From Carnegiea gigantea (Eukaryota > Streptophyta > Magnoliopsida > Caryophyllales > Cactaceae): DNA of 64,000 nt. Made by a program: the position numbers and the translations under genes. The notes under the pieces were generated by a model. It ran no database searches, was not told the origin of the DNA, and was given only the letters and a program-made list of their open reading frames with translations. The DNA is taken from contig JAKOGI010000569.1 in the NCBI GenBank assembly GCA_029747015.1, forward strand, positions 442,501-506,500, given 5' to 3'. Position 1 is the stretch's first letter; every line of letters begins with the position of its first letter. Shown in pieces: positions 33,929-46,374 of this stretch.

Positions 33929-34602
33929 TTGTGACTGCTCTTGATATTCATGCTAGAGTTTCTGCTTTGAGCCTTGCAAAGTCCACCTTTACACCCACAC
34001 ACCATTAGCCTTTAAAAAGTAATCATGTCCTCTCAAGATTCTCTCCTCTATTCTATCGAATCCTTCCTCTTAAACAATTACTACGGCATACAATTCCCCA
34101 TCAAATTGGTTACTTTTCATTTTTATTGTTTATTATAAGTGGGTTTGGATCTGTGCGCCGCTCTTTAAGTAGTTTACCTAGGACTGTGTGCCCCTTAGTT
34201 GACTATGGTTTTTAGTCCTCAGTATATACTTGGGCTTCTGCACCCCTCACTAGTATTTTGGGATGATGATAAAAGACATGTGTTTCTGAAGTCATCCTAT
34301 ATGCAAATCTCTCTATGTTAATACAAATTGCTTTTCTGATTGTTTAAATCGGTGAATTTTAAATTTTTCCCAAACACTTTATCTCATGTTTTTACTGAAA
34401 TACAAAGGGGGAGAAGAAACATATGGTTATCAAAATAGATGGACATGATGAAAGTCGAACAAATCATTGAAATGACTCATGGAGGGTATCAATACTATTC
34501 ATCATAAGTTTCCTTTAAGGGCTCGAAGACTTCGTATTCTCTTACATAGTTCACTCCAGTGTGCTTTTCTATATATTTTGATAAGATTGATTGTCTTTCA
34601 TC
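33929..34602 (+). other. 3' untranslated part of a copia-like element K
   Basis: This stretch has no conserved protein segment. It leads into a copia-type PPT and LTR, so by position it is the 3' internal region of that element. A short frame near 34026 (ATGTCCTCTCAAG) is unsupported. Most of K upstream is not recognisable in the window. Confidence 0.4.
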
Positions 34603-36100
34603 AAAAAGGGAGAGATTGTTAGGACACTTCAGAGCCAAAATACAAGTCATATTCTATACAAAAAACTTAACCCATCTGAACCATAATAAGGAACAATCAA
34701 TAGGCTAACATGATAGTTTTGATGAAAGACAAAAGACTGCTTGTCATAGTCTAGCCAGAGCGTAGTTAAAGTCTCTCTTGCCAAAACAATGATAGAGACA
34801 CTAGTTAAATAGTCAGAGTTAACCATATGTCAAAACTGATCATATGCAAACCAGTATCAACATCTTTAGAGTAAACTATTTAAGCCAATCTCATCAAACA
34901 CAGAACCATATATTGTTCATAATATTTATGACTGAAATCATTTATGCCTCAAGGTATTTATGTATGAGTTCATTCAATATCTCATCTTACATCGTTCTCT
35001 ACAGAGAAATATTCCCCGAATCTGTGGATGGATCTCAGTCTAAGTTCTATTTATAAAGGAAAAAGATTAATTTCTATTTATCTTTTTCTTATTCTAATTA
35101 TTGAATTATTCATATACTTATTATTGATCATGTTTACCGATGTTAGGGCAACTAGTGGAGGAGGTCAACTACAACAAACCAAACAATTTGAAATTGGAAT
35201 TGCAAGTGAAACGACTAGCCATCAATATCAGGCATGAAGTGTTAATAGTACAATTTTCTATTAGGAACCCTAATTAAGCAATTCACAGTGCAATTAGCAA
35301 AATGATTAAAAAGTAAAGGCTAGCTCAGTTGTCATCTTATGTGAGAGAATCGTACAAGATTATTCCTTTTATGCAAAAAGTGATCAAGATCAAATCGAAG
35401 GGATTTGCCAAAAAAGGAAAAAAGCAGACTTTCTGCTTCAATTTGAAAGTCCTTATGCACACATCTTGACATTTCAAGATGCAGGGTTGAGATCAAAAGA
35501 AGCACAAATCGACTATATCAGCTGCATCTAATGGTTCGTGAGCATCAAGAAGATGTATAATAGAAGAATTGCATGAAGGTTAAAGGTTACAACACTTAAG
35601 TTTAAAAAAAGTGCATACTGTGTTATAGCTTCTAACCGTTATAGTCATGTCATACATTTCAATTGTTTATATTAATGATATAATAGGAGTAGGTGAGAGG
35701 CATTACTTTTGTATTTAGAGTGTTGTCTTCTTGAGAGTGTGCATTATAGAGTTTCGCTTGTTAAAGTGCCTTAAGAAAACTCTATCTGTTAGTAAACAAT
35801 TAGGGTGCTCTTTCTATGTTATGTGTGATTTATTATAAACTGCTGATGGAAAACTTTGTAGGCAAAATGGAGCAAAAATGCTTTTATTGGCCGCTGAGCT
35901 TCTGAGAGTGGTTGATTGAATCTATGCCTTGGGAAGGGGCCTTAGGCCGGGACATAGCCCAAGATTGATTTAGATGAACCCGAATTAGAGACTTTGTCCA
36001 GTTCACTCACCTTAACTTAGCTTAAAGATATATTTTCTCTATATCTTGTTTTCCATCTTAGCAAATATTTTTTTCAAATTGCTAAAGTTTTTATTAGTTA
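34603..36100 (+). repeat. PPT and 3' LTR of copia-like element K (right end uncertain)
   Basis: AAAAAGGGAGAGAT (34603-34616) is followed by TGTTAGGACACTTCAG, a copia-style LTR start. The phrase GTTTTGATGAAAGACAAAAG at 34713 parallels GTTTTGATGATAACAAATCC in the Sirevirus LTRs A and B. Near 35920 CCTTGGGAAGGGGCCTTAGGCC sits where such LTRs often have a comparable block. I could not fix the 3' end because the neighbouring Tat-like pseudogene begins without a clear CA boundary or duplication. Confidence 0.55.
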
Positions 36101-38200
36101 CCTTATTCATCCCTTTTTATAGTCATTTTCCTTGCATAGTGGGGCAAAATGTTAATAGGAATAATAAGACCTTTTTGCCTCTTTTATCGACTGGAAATTT
36201 ATGATAGACCTCAAACACTTGAAGAATCAAAGGCAGTTTGCTATTAAACTTGTCGCAAGTTTTCCTAAGGCTATTATACATCCTATGAGGTTCTAAAATC
36301 TTGTGGCCTTCTGCTAGCCTGGATTTACTTCTATCCCTATGTCCTGTATTATTAGAGTTATAACTTTCCAGTAGTCGTTTATAAATGCACACTTTTTAGG
36401 TTAATCTTTAGGCCCCTTAGAGAGGTCTATCTGCTAATTTTAGGTCTCAGATTTCACAATCATATCCTCTATGTAAAACTTTAGATGTCTTTCTGTATAC
36501 TTTTTAAATAGCTTGTTCACCAACCTTTAATAAGTTGTATTTGCATTCTTTAGTCTAAAGGGCATGCCTTGTAAAAATATAGGCCCTTGTTTGTGATAAA
36601 GGTAGTAATATCCTAAATGTGCCTTTAATATTGGTATGTGATAGAAGCCTAAATAAGTATCTATGAAGGAGAAAAAAACATGCCTAATTATAGAATCCAC
36701 TAATTGGTCTATCTTTAGGCAGTGGAAAATCGTCTTTGGAAAATGCATTATGAGGTCTACATAGTCTATGTACATCCTCTAAGAACCATTTGGTTTTGTG
36801 ACCATCACCACATTAGTAAGCCAATCTAGATAGTGGCACTCCTTAATGAATCATCTATTAAGAAGCTTATGAACTTTTTCAGTCATAGCTTTGTTGTTGC
36901 TAGGGTGAAGTCCTCATCTTCTTCTTTGTAAGCTTTTTGTTAGGATCTATAGCCAGCTTTATAAGGAATATCAAGGCTAATCCTAAGCATTTGCTAGGTT
37001 GAGTAAGAAAATATATTTGAAAACTCCTTAATAGAACCTTGATCTTCACTTTAAAGTCATCTTCAAAATATAGGCTAGTTGAATACTTTTGTTGGGGTCA
37101 CCATGAGAAGGATTTCTTATAATTGTTCCTTAGGTTTAAGCCTATGATTGTTTGCATCCCTATTGTCTAGCTCATCTACTATTACTAAGTTAACATCTGG
37201 CCAGTGTATGGCCTCCCTCTTATTCCTTCATAAGACTCTCCAAACTAGTACTCTTCTAAGGTTTGAGAGGCTTTGAGTGTGGCTAAGTAACTCTTCCTAG
37301 CACTCTTCTAGTCCCCAGACCTCCTTTCTAACAAACTTTGTATTAGGCTTAATAGTAATTCTGAGTTATAAGTTGACAAAATAGCTCTTAGATCAAGAAT
37401 AGGTATGTCAATTATAATATTGTATGCTAAAATCATAACAATCTCCACAAAATCAAGCGTTAGCTAGCCTAATCCGGTCATTCCTTTATATCTTAGCAGG
37501 TGGCTTGATTATTCCTTTAGGGAAACTGAATAACCACTGAAGCTTGTGACAAGAAAAGAGGTTGGTGCTAGGTCTTTGTCTTCAACCCAACTTGATAAAA
37601 CAATCATAAAATATAATATCAACTCAACCACTAGTATCCCCCAATATCTTGTTTATTTCATAATTTATAACCTTTAACTTGATCACCAAGGGATAATTGT
37701 TGGGCTACCAAAGAGGTTGGACTCCTTTAATACCATTTCAGGATGGGGTTTTGTTGATAGTTGGTTGATCCAAGGTATGTCGATAACTTAGTAGGGCTCT
37801 TAAAGATTTCCCTGGTAGAAGGGGTCCCTTAGAGATAATGTGTACAACTCCCCGGCGTTCCTCCTCTAGGAAGTCAGCATCTTCCCCTTTCTTCTCAACT
37901 ACTTGATTCTTCACAGGTTATACATTTATGTCTTTCAAATATTGATCTAACAAACCTTTGTGAGCCAAGTAATCTATAATTATGTTAGATCTCAACAGTC
38001 TTTAGTACTGTGCCTATAATTATTATAGAATGCACACCATTTCCTACTGTCCATAAATGTAGCCTTTTGTTGAATTGGCCTTTGTTCCTGTATTGAAAAC
38101 CAACCCTTGATTTTCATTAATATATGACCCATACCTAATATCCAGGTCTCTTTTCTTCTTGTCCTCCCTTTTGTTTGGGTTTTTTTTTTTTTTTTTTGCC
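36101..38200 (-). pseudogene. Element L pol remnant (Tat-like Ty3/gypsy)
   Basis: Read on the minus strand from right to left: a degenerate knuckle-like stretch (about 38060-37990); a protease area (about 37900-37540, with I-I-S-K-G-P-type and V-D-I-I-F-Y-D-C-F, the catalytic D-x-G-S-S degraded); then RT at 36900-36527 with D-Y-V-D-L, I-D-Q-L-V-D and L-K-N-A-N-T-T-Y. The last three correspond to D-Y-T-D-L-N-K, I-D-Q-L-V-D and L-K-N-A-G-A-T-Y of Tat-clade elements. A further piece at 36392-36123 (L-R-K-T) fits the RT/RNase H connection. Stops are frequent. No LTR for L was found inside the window. Confidence 0.72.
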
Positions 38201-38870
38201 CTTAACATCTTTCTTGAGATTATACTTTTTCACTTGCAATTCTCATATAGAGCTTCCATATGGATGAATCCATTTAGCTAATCAATGCCTTTGAAAAAGG
38301 GTCTTTAGGGGCTTCCTTCCTAAATTTCTTGAAATTCTTCTCCCTTATCCCATTAACAAATATAACCAATAAATGTTAGTTTAAATCTACAACAAAAACA
38401 ACCTCCTTATTAAATCTCTAAAGAAATTTTAGGAAGGCTCATTGTCCCTTTGAATGATGTTCGTGAGCTCATAATAAGCTTTATCGAATCTTCTTATCCC
38501 AATAAAGTGGTTTAAGAACTTATACTTAAGGAGTTCCTAGGATGTAACTGATTGAATATGAACTTTATTAAACCAAATATGTGTTGAACCATTCAAGGTA
38601 GCCAGAAAGCATCTATATAAAACAACTTGGTCCGAGAAAAAGGCTCCTTCAGGTTAGAAGCACCATCATAGAGATCAATTTTGGGAATCTTAGTCTTACT
38701 GAGGAGTGAATAACTTAAAATCTTATAATCATACGGTAACTGAAGATGCATATAATTTACAGGAATTGTGAGCAATCGCGGTTTCCTCATTACCATCATG
38801 TTCATCAAGCATAGCTGTCTTTCAAACAGTGGGTCTAGGTTTACCTTTTCGTTTGGTTCCATATGCATAA
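38201..38870 (-). pseudogene. Element L gag remnant, interrupted by gypsy G
   Basis: The minus-strand frame at 38593-38868 contains I-P-K-I-D-L-Y-D-G-A and a following F-x-x-x-x-x-Y-I-D-A segment, like the K-x-E-x-Y-D-G-x-x-D-P-x-x-H start of gypsy capsid proteins. Related residues continue in other frames down to about 38300 (for example N-G-I-R-E-K). Gypsy G cuts it at 38870/38871. The N-terminal part would lie beyond the right edge of the window. Confidence 0.6.
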
Positions 38871-41154
38871 TGTTATTGCAACTTTAAAAACCATGAAAAT
38901 AAAAGAAAAAACCCAAAACAGCACCACACTAGTCACGTATAGCTGGTACTTGCCATCTAAATTGATTTTTAAAATGGAGGGGAAGAAAAAAGAGGGGAGA
39001 ATAGGACAAAACTTGCCTCTTCATATGAATAGATTACTCAAACCCTCTATCCTTATCCTCCCAATTAGCCATGCACCTAGAGATCATAGTGAGGAAAAAC
39101 TTGATGAAGTAAGAGTAGGAAAAAAAAGAGGGGTGAAATGGTTAAATCAAGAAAGTTGTGGATTGGGGTTGAATAAGGCTGAAATCAAGTGGGTGTTTCT
39201 CTTCTTCCATCTAGTTACATCAATTTCAAAAATTAATTGAATTTTTATGCTTGTTGTGTGTTGAATTAGAGTAGTTTGAATTTGAAATTCATGTTTTCTT
39301 TATGTCAATTTTTGGACTCCGGATTAAAACTAGATTGTGTGAATTAGTGAACTACCCATTTGGGGTACATGTAAACCTGGTTTGGACATTGTGGTTCCAT
39401 GGTTGTAAGTTGCTATCGTTGTTGTTGCTATTTTTTATTTTCTGTTGCTGTTGTTGTTGCTACCATTTCTAATGTTGTTGCTATTGCTGCTTTTCTGTTT
39501 TTGGTGTTGTTACTGCTTTTTCTTTTTTTTTTTCATTTTCTAGAGCTGTTGCGGATGTTGTTTTTTGTTTTTGGTGCTTTTTTTTATTTTTTGTTTCATT
39601 ATTGGTTTTTGTGGTTGTTGTTGTTCTGCTGTTATTTGTGATTAGCCCGATTGCTTAGTGCACTGATGCAGGATGTTGTTATAGTTGTCACAGCATGTCG
39701 CTTGCTCTCACATAGGCTTAGTTTAGCATACAATTAGCTTCAATGTCTCCCTCGTTGGTTTCTTTTTTATTTTAGGCTTAGGGCTAGGTATAGATGTAAC
39801 TAGTGCTGAGATATTATTGAAATGAAGCATTTATGATACAGGTTTAGAGCATCATGGTGATACTTTTGTTAATTCTTGAAAATAAGTTTTAAAAAAAGAA
39901 TTTTCTTGCCTTTTGAATATCATGAATTCCTATTTAGTTAGATTGAGGGTTAGATTTCTCAATCTAACCTTGAGATCATTGGCAATTGATTTCACTTGCT
40001 TGATAAAGAGATTTAATTGATATTTGAGTTTTTACGGGCTAAGATGTGCTTAGTACATTAAGGAGGGTGTTGAGTTATTCGACTTGTGAGTCGATGAGTC
40101 CCCACTTCAGAGTGGATGAGTTGTGTGAGATCTTATTGCCCTAAGGAGGGTAATTCCATCCTCCAGACATGTTAGCCTCCTAGGAGATAAGTTTTAAGAC
40201 TGCAGGTTGACTCGCAGTACCATTGTACTTAAGAACAAACACTTTCAATGAGGTCGCGTTCTTGGTGTTAGTCTATTTCCTAAAATAGGTTATGAAAGAA
40301 AATGTTGATTTAAAATTGCTCTTTGTTATCTGTTGAACTCTCCTATATGATTTTACAATAGTCAGAATCCTCACATAACTTTATCTTAGACTTCTAAGCT
40401 TATACAGTTTGTAGTTTTAAGAATTATATATAAAGTATGTAACCATGTGTGTATAGACCTTACTTTCTATTTTTAGGGAGGTGAGTACTCCCTACCAAGT
40501 CGTTGGTTGTTCACCCCCTATATTTCCCTTTTCTAGGTACACAAGATAGGTAAGTCAAGTGTGTAGAGAACAATTGGGTGATGCATCACCTCATTTTCGA
40601 GCTTTTCATGTATTTGTAAAATAGGAATAGAAGTAAAAATCGGTAACCCTATGGCGTGGTATAGGTTATGAGTGAGATAATGTGCATAATTATATGAGTG
40701 CTGTTGTATACCAACTCCTATGAAGTTTGCATAATGTAATATATTTAGTGGTGTGCATGCATATTCTAGAAGACCAGTAATAGCTCTATCTAGCTATGAG
40801 TCAATCACTAACTTTTAGCAGTACATCATATAAGTTAAGTATGATTTTAGAAGCAGGTTATGTACTAAGGTATGTAGACCTGGTTAACCTAGCAAAGGTT
40901 ATCATTAAGTCTCGACTAGCAATCACTATATATCTAAATAGGGGTGCCTGTAAGTTCAACAAATTTAGTGCCAATTTTATGATAAAAAAAGAAGCTATAT
41001 GAACTTTTAGGACCTAGCCTGCTCTAATTATTTATTTATTTATTTTCATCTTTATTTTCCTATTTATCATTTTTAATGAACCCTTATGGCCTTAGGCACT
41101 CCTACAAGGTGTCACGATGATGTAATATGCTAACCTGCATGCTGGAGTGTTACA
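38871..41154 (+). repeat. 5' LTR of gypsy G
   Basis: This 2.28-kb LTR starts TGTTATTGCAACTTT and ends GGAGTGTTACA. It matches 54161-55590 in the same order: AACAGC(A/G)CCACACTAG, then AACTTGCC(T/A)(C/T)TTCAT, then a T/G-rich GTTGTTGTTGC tract, and so on. The frames at 38863-39240 and 39399-39641 fall in it and are not genes; the second is a Leu/Phe run made by the T-rich tract. Confidence 0.88.
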
Positions 41155-41159
41155 TTTGG

Positions 41160-41177
41160 TGGTATCAGGGCTTAGGT
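41160..41177 (+). other. Primer-binding site of gypsy G
   Basis: TGGTATCAGGGCTTAGGT follows the LTR by five bases. It matches the initiator tRNA-Met site except at a few positions (A-to-G and CA-to-TT type changes). Confidence 0.8.
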
Positions 41178-42309
41178 TAGTGCTAGGCTATGCATGAATT
41201 ATGTGTGATGCGAGTTGCATTAGATGCTAGGGATGGTGTGCTGTTATTTAAATTTTTCTAATATGATATGTACTCATGAACTTAATGGTTATGCTGTATA
41301 GGAAATTAGAATGACAAATGATTTTCATTTTCAAGACTCTAGTTATATGAACTTCTACAGCATTGTATACAGCTCCATGTTTCTTTTGGCATGTCCTTAA
41401 ACTATATAATATTGAAGGACTTAAGATCCTCATTCAGGATTTCTTGACTAAAGAGTTCATTAAGCTCTTGCCTACCGTCGGTGGCTGGGCTGAAATAAGT
41501 AGGTGTCTCAGGGAAACAATACATGTTAGGGAATGGTGTCCTTTTACCTATAGGGAGTTAATTAACTTTCTCTAGATGCTTGACCCTCGTACCCCACATA
41601 TACGTAGAAATCCAAGGATTGTAGGTCTAAGTATGGAAGCACGTGTTTGAAATGCTTAGTACTTAGAAGTAGAGTCTGTACCATCTATGGGGGACTATAA
41701 GGGAGAATAAGATATGAAAAAAGGGAAATGTATAGGTTATACAGGCAATACCCTCTAGCAAATCGTTATGGCAGGATGGACGACCTTTGGGTCAGATGCG
41801 TATATAGGTACCCAGGGGATGAAATCTAATATCTGGTTGGGCTCTATCAAACTATGACTAGGATAGGTTGATTGGTCGATCAAGGGCCAATTAAATATGT
41901 GCCAAGGCTTCAGCTCCTAGATCTGATGACTTAATATGAACATGGTTCTCCACAAAGATTGGATATGAATTACTAAACTACATGTGATATAGTTGAGTCG
42001 TGCCTGTATATTATCTAAATTTATGTGTATTTGAAAACTTCAGTATAAAATAAGGGGGCAAGCAGAGTTTATTGTGATTAAATATCACAACTAATGTAAT
42101 TGAATAAGAAACATATAGTAAACTCACATGCTTATTATGTGTGGCAAGATATCTATAGTTTGTAATAGTTTAATAATGGATCTTTGTGTGTGTAATTTAA
42201 TATGTTTTCATATACAGATCTTGAGCGAGTAACCTGAGTGACGAGACGGCCTAAATTATTTTTCCATAGTATGTGCATAATGACATCATATGCCTAGGAG
42301 ACAATAACT
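41178..42309 (+). pseudogene. Gypsy G leader with a decayed ORF upstream of gag
   Basis: Between PBS and gag, 41460-41600 reads W-A-E-I...L-R-E...R-E-W-C-P-F-T-Y-R-E-L-I-N-F-L. This lines up with W-K-E-V...L-R-H...R-E-E-C-A-L-Y-S-D-R-G-L-V-E-F-L-L of the upstream ORF in gypsy C. Later, about 41775-41800 has D-D-L-W-V-R-C, comparable to A-T-I-W-V-R-W in C. Stops and frameshifts separate the pieces. The rest of the stretch to 42309 is A/T-rich leader. Confidence 0.5.
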
Positions 42310-43103
42310 TCTTGCACCCCCACCTTCGGCATCACGATCGTCTCCACCTCAGTTAGTTGTTATGGAAATGATCTACAAGTTTCAAAAGCTTAAGGCAGTG
42401 AGTTTAAGGGGCATCTGACCCTTTAATATACACAGACTGGATATAAAAAGTAAGAATTTGTTTAGTGTTATGGAATGCCCGAAAAGATACAAAGTACAAC
42501 TCACTGCCAATCTGTTTGAATGCAAAGATGACTTCTAGTGGAAAACTATGACGCTTAGAGAAGGAGAAGTTTGACTCTCACGGCAGTAATTCAAAGGGCT
42601 CCTAGATTCTAAATACGACCCACAAGATGTAAGATAGGCTAAAGAGCAAGAGATCGTGTATCTGATGCAAGAGGGTTCTTGCATCTGAAGCAAGAGAAGA
42701 TGTTGGTAGTGGAGTATGCCTCTAAATTAAATGAAATGAGTAGATTTGTCCCTAACCAAGTGGCCATTGAACAAGGAAGGGCGGACAAATTTGAACACGG
42801 ATTATGGTGGAAAATAAAGGAGAAAGTTACAGGCCTTACAGTTACTAATTTTCAAGAAATGTAACAGAAGGCTATGAAAATAGAAAGAGTCTAAAAGAAA
42901 ATGAAGCTCAATATAAAGCCAAGATTCAAGGGAAGATAAAGCCTGGGATATGAGGCATGAGTTCATATCCACGAGGATCATTGTAGAGGCCCAAGATGGA
43001 AAGAGGGCAGTTTAGAGGGGGGCAAGCATCAAGGGGACAAAACAACCTTCTGTGACAAGTGTAAACGGTATTATTCAAGCCCACATTATGTCACTCTAAT
43101 AGA
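42310..43103 (+). pseudogene. Gypsy G gag remnant with zinc-knuckle-like end
   Basis: Retrotransposon capsid segments appear in shifting frames: M-E-C-P-K-R-Y-K-V-Q-L near 42470, D-S-K-Y-D-P-Q-D-V-R near 42608, and an open 61-codon piece at 42679-42864 with E-Y-A-S-K-L-N-E-M-S and P-N-Q-V-A. A Cys-rich segment at about 43050-43105 (F-C-D-K-C-K-R-Y-Y-S-S-P-H) is the beginning of a knuckle. Element H interrupts the gene at 43103/43104, and the gag/pol reading resumes at 50530. Confidence 0.8.
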
Positions 43104-46100
43104 TGAATGTCATATTTTTATAAGACTTCCTGAGTATTTAGGGGTTATTATAGAGGATTAATATGCTTAATTGTATGATTTGTGCCCATATTTCTACTAC
43201 TATGCTTGGTTTCGCTTGTTTTGGGTGTATTTACAGATTTTCACTTTGTGAGCCTAAGCATGATGGTTTGATGAAGATTTGGAGGCATTATAGATCAAAG
43301 AAGGTAACAAAAGAGGCCCAAAGACACCCAACACGGATAAACCGTGGCCAGAACCACGATCTAGGAGGTTCGAGGAAGAAGTAGGAAAAGCAGCAAGTGA
43401 GAAAGACTATTCGTGCCAAAAATGTATTATTTTTACGATACTTTTATACCCGATTTATGCTCGTTATAATCATTATTTTTAGGTTTTTATTTGATTCTAT
43501 TTTGTTTTGTAGGTTTTGAATAATTACGGCAAAATTGCGGAAAAAAATGATGAAAATGCCGAAAATGAAGATTTGGGCCGACTTGACTCAAACCCGATCC
43601 AATCCTTAAGCCCAGTTTCTTTTCAGCCCAAAAAAGAAAAATAAAGGAAAATAAAACCTAAATTCTACCCAGCCACCCCACGTACGCCTCGCGTGACTAG
43701 TAGAACCCCTTCACTTTCGCTCTCCTCGGCCCCGAAACCATTCCCCTGCTCCTCCATTCTCCATCTTCCTCATCTCTCTCTCTCTCTTCGCCATCTCTCT
43801 ATCTCTCTCGAACCACAGGACCATCAGCATTGACACCATGTTCATCCTTATCCCTACCTTCTCCACTGCCAGCACAGCACACCAGCCCACATCATTATAC
43901 CCATCTCGACTGTACACACCATCTTCAATTCAAGGGTGGAGATTGAAGGGGCTCGAGTATATATCGAGCTAGCGGCACAATTAGGTAATAATTTTAGGGT
44001 TTTAGGTTAGGTTTAGTTTAAGCTTTAGGTTTAGTTCTAATTTCGTTTTTGATATTCAAAGTTAGGGTTTCAGAAATTTTAGGTTAGGGTTTTGTTTCAG
44101 ATTGGTTTATGGTTCTAAACTTCATATAATTAAGCTACAATTTTGTTAATTGCCAGCTTAATTTTAGAATTTTTAGCTTGCTTTTGCCAGATTTTGGGAG
44201 TTGGTTTGTCAAATTCAATTCGTTTCCCCCTCCCCTGTTTTTGTTTGCGAAATCGGCCATGGTGAATCTGCCATTATTGATGAGTTTCGAAGCTTATTCA
44301 TTGCTTAATTCTGGGTTTTCTTATGCTAGTGATGAAGATTGAATGATGGAGTTGATTGGTCTCACAGGCAGTGAGCTTTTGATTCTTCCTCTTCTCCTAT
44401 TTTCTACTCTACTTATTATGTTTTCTATGTTATATTATGTTACTTCCACCATTAAAGGAATGCTTTAGGTCTGGGTTGATTACTTGTTTCGGTTTTGGGT
44501 TCCTCTTTTTGATTGTCCCTGTTGCTTCGTTCTTATTTGTTCAGGATGAGCTCATTGGGTTTTTGTTGTCTGATGCTTGTTGCTCGGTTATACTGTGCGT
44601 TCAGATTTGGGACTTTATTGTAAAATTTTCCTTCCGTATTTATGTGGCTATTCTATTCTATGGTGATACATTTGGGACCTCCATTAATGGAGGTCGATTT
44701 GAAACTTAGTTGAGCTATAACCTAGGATGCTTAGTTCAATTGTTCTTTACTCTTATTTTTAGTTTTAGCTTTGTTTCAATTCCTTTATTCCGAATTGATG
44801 GTTTTTGATCTCCTTATTCAGGGGTTGAAACTCTTTTTGAGAGCTAGTGATTTCTTGAAATCAAAGTGATAAATTAAGTGATGTTGATTTTAGTGAGTTG
44901 CAATTTATGGTTTCATTTAGGTTAAGCAAGTTCAGTGGATTTATATGCATTAGTTGATTTTAGTGAGTTTTGTTTGGTTGATAATCTTAGACGTCATGGG
45001 CATGAGATAAAATACTTTAGCTTATCTTAATTATTTTAGTCCTTATATGTTAGATTCTTGATTAGTTTAGGCTATTATAGTCTGACCTTATTTAGTGACC
45101 TTAATCTCAACCTCATCCTTGAGGACATGATCCTCAAGTACTACAGCAAAAGCTGTACACTTGCGGCTTTTATTTTTTACTCAAAATTATCATACAATGA
45201 TTGAGTGGTGCCCATGGACCATGGTGGTCCCCAGGGACTACCCATGGTCAGCCCTACTCACCAAATCAGCTAGTTTTCTTCGCGGCTGTTCATTTTCTAA
45301 CCAATGGTAACATTTAACAGCTTTCATTATCGCGATAAAAGCCTACTTCCAGCCTCTTTTTTAGGAATTCCATCCAATTTGAGATTCCTCCATCTAGATC
45401 AAGATTTAGATTTAGACTTAGATTAGAGGGAGAGGGCGAATTGAAGTGAAAAACTCGCAAGGACTCCAAACCGGGTTTGCAATCGACAGATTCAAGCGCA
45501 TTATTTGGCTGAGCATTTCTCTTCTCTTCTCTTTTCTCATTTTAGGATTATGTTTTGTAATTTTGATTATATTTTGTTGTTTTGATCTTGGGTTTATTTA
45601 AATACTTGTCTATTTCCCCAATATTGCATTGATCTCCTTAGTATTTTGGAATCTATTGACCTGTTCTATCAAATCTTAGATGTTTATTGTCTTGCAAGAA
45701 ATTTAATCACTTTCTAGCATGTTTTATGTATCAGATGAAGAAGTGAAAGGTGAAATTCGATACTTGAATCCTAGAATTTGACTTGATTGTGTGGAGTCTT
45801 GAGAAAGTCAAACCAGTTGAGCAACCACAAATTTGATAATTGCATGCTAAATGAATCTAAATAAATCGAAAGTTCTTGAAAAATGTTAATTGGTTAAATT
45901 TATGTATTTCAGTTCACCTTGAAAGAGGGATGCGAAATTTCGATTGTTGATTTTAAAACACTCAATTAAGGAAAAAGTGCTTGATTGATGCGTGGATCGA
46001 GTGGTTACTTAATTTGCTTAATTCCATGATTATTTATTTGTTACATTAGATAGTTGAATATTTCAATTTCAAATCTCAAATTTTTATTTGCTTAGCCTAT

Positions 46101-46191
46101 CTCAAGGGGATAAAGCCTAGTAGATCAACCTAATCTCTATGGGATCAGCCTTGATTTTCTACAACGCCACCAAGCATTTGCAGGCCTACCA
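43104..46191 (+). repeat. 5' LTR of element H, containing an inserted LTR
   Basis: It starts TGAATGTCATATTTTTATAAG and ends GCAGGCCTACCA. It matches the 1.3-kb 3' LTR at both ends: 43104-about 43410 with 49228-49530, and about 45210-46191 with 49545-50529. The middle 1.8 kb is absent from the 3' copy. Without the insert it would be about 1.3 kb. Confidence 0.82.
43414..45192 (+). repeat. Probable solo LTR inserted in the H 5' LTR
   Basis: The 1.78-kb segment starts TGCCAAAAATGTATTATTT and ends AAAATTATCA. Its opening (cgatttatgctcgttat, then GGTTTTTATTTGATTC) is one I associate with plant gypsy LTRs. It has a CT-rich block at 43720-43810 and several TTAGGGTTT strings at 43990-44095. I could not find a target duplication, so a deletion from the 3' copy is an alternative. 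Small ORFs within (43711-43917 minus, 44437-44709 plus) show no family resemblance. Confidence 0.5.
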
Positions 46192-46197
46192 AGTTTT

Positions 46198-46215
46198 TGG
46201 CACCGTTGCCAGGAA
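46198..46215 (+). other. Primer-binding site of element H (tRNA-Asp type)
   Basis: TGGCACCGTTGCCAGGAA, after the spacer AGTTTT, differs at few positions from the Athila site TGGCGCCGTTGCCGGGGA. Confidence 0.85.
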
Positions 46216-46374
46216 CTAGTGTCAGATATTGGGTTTTTCTCAATAGGTTTTAGTAAGCATTTTGTTTTTCTTTGAAAAAAAACAAAAATTAAAAAATTAA
46301 AGAAAAAACGATGGTAATTTTTCATTTTCCCCTATTTGAGCATGAATTATGTTGGAGGTATTTTAAGCATTTAA

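Noticed and set aside
39399..39641. Hydrophobic Leu/Phe/Val-rich frame resembling a membrane protein
   Set aside because: It is created by a TTG/TTT-rich tract in the gypsy G LTR. The 3' LTR has the same tract (54733-54960) with different frame content.
46137..46325. 62-codon minus frame over the H LTR/PBS junction
   Set aside because: It crosses the LTR end and PBS, which are better explained as retrotransposon signals.
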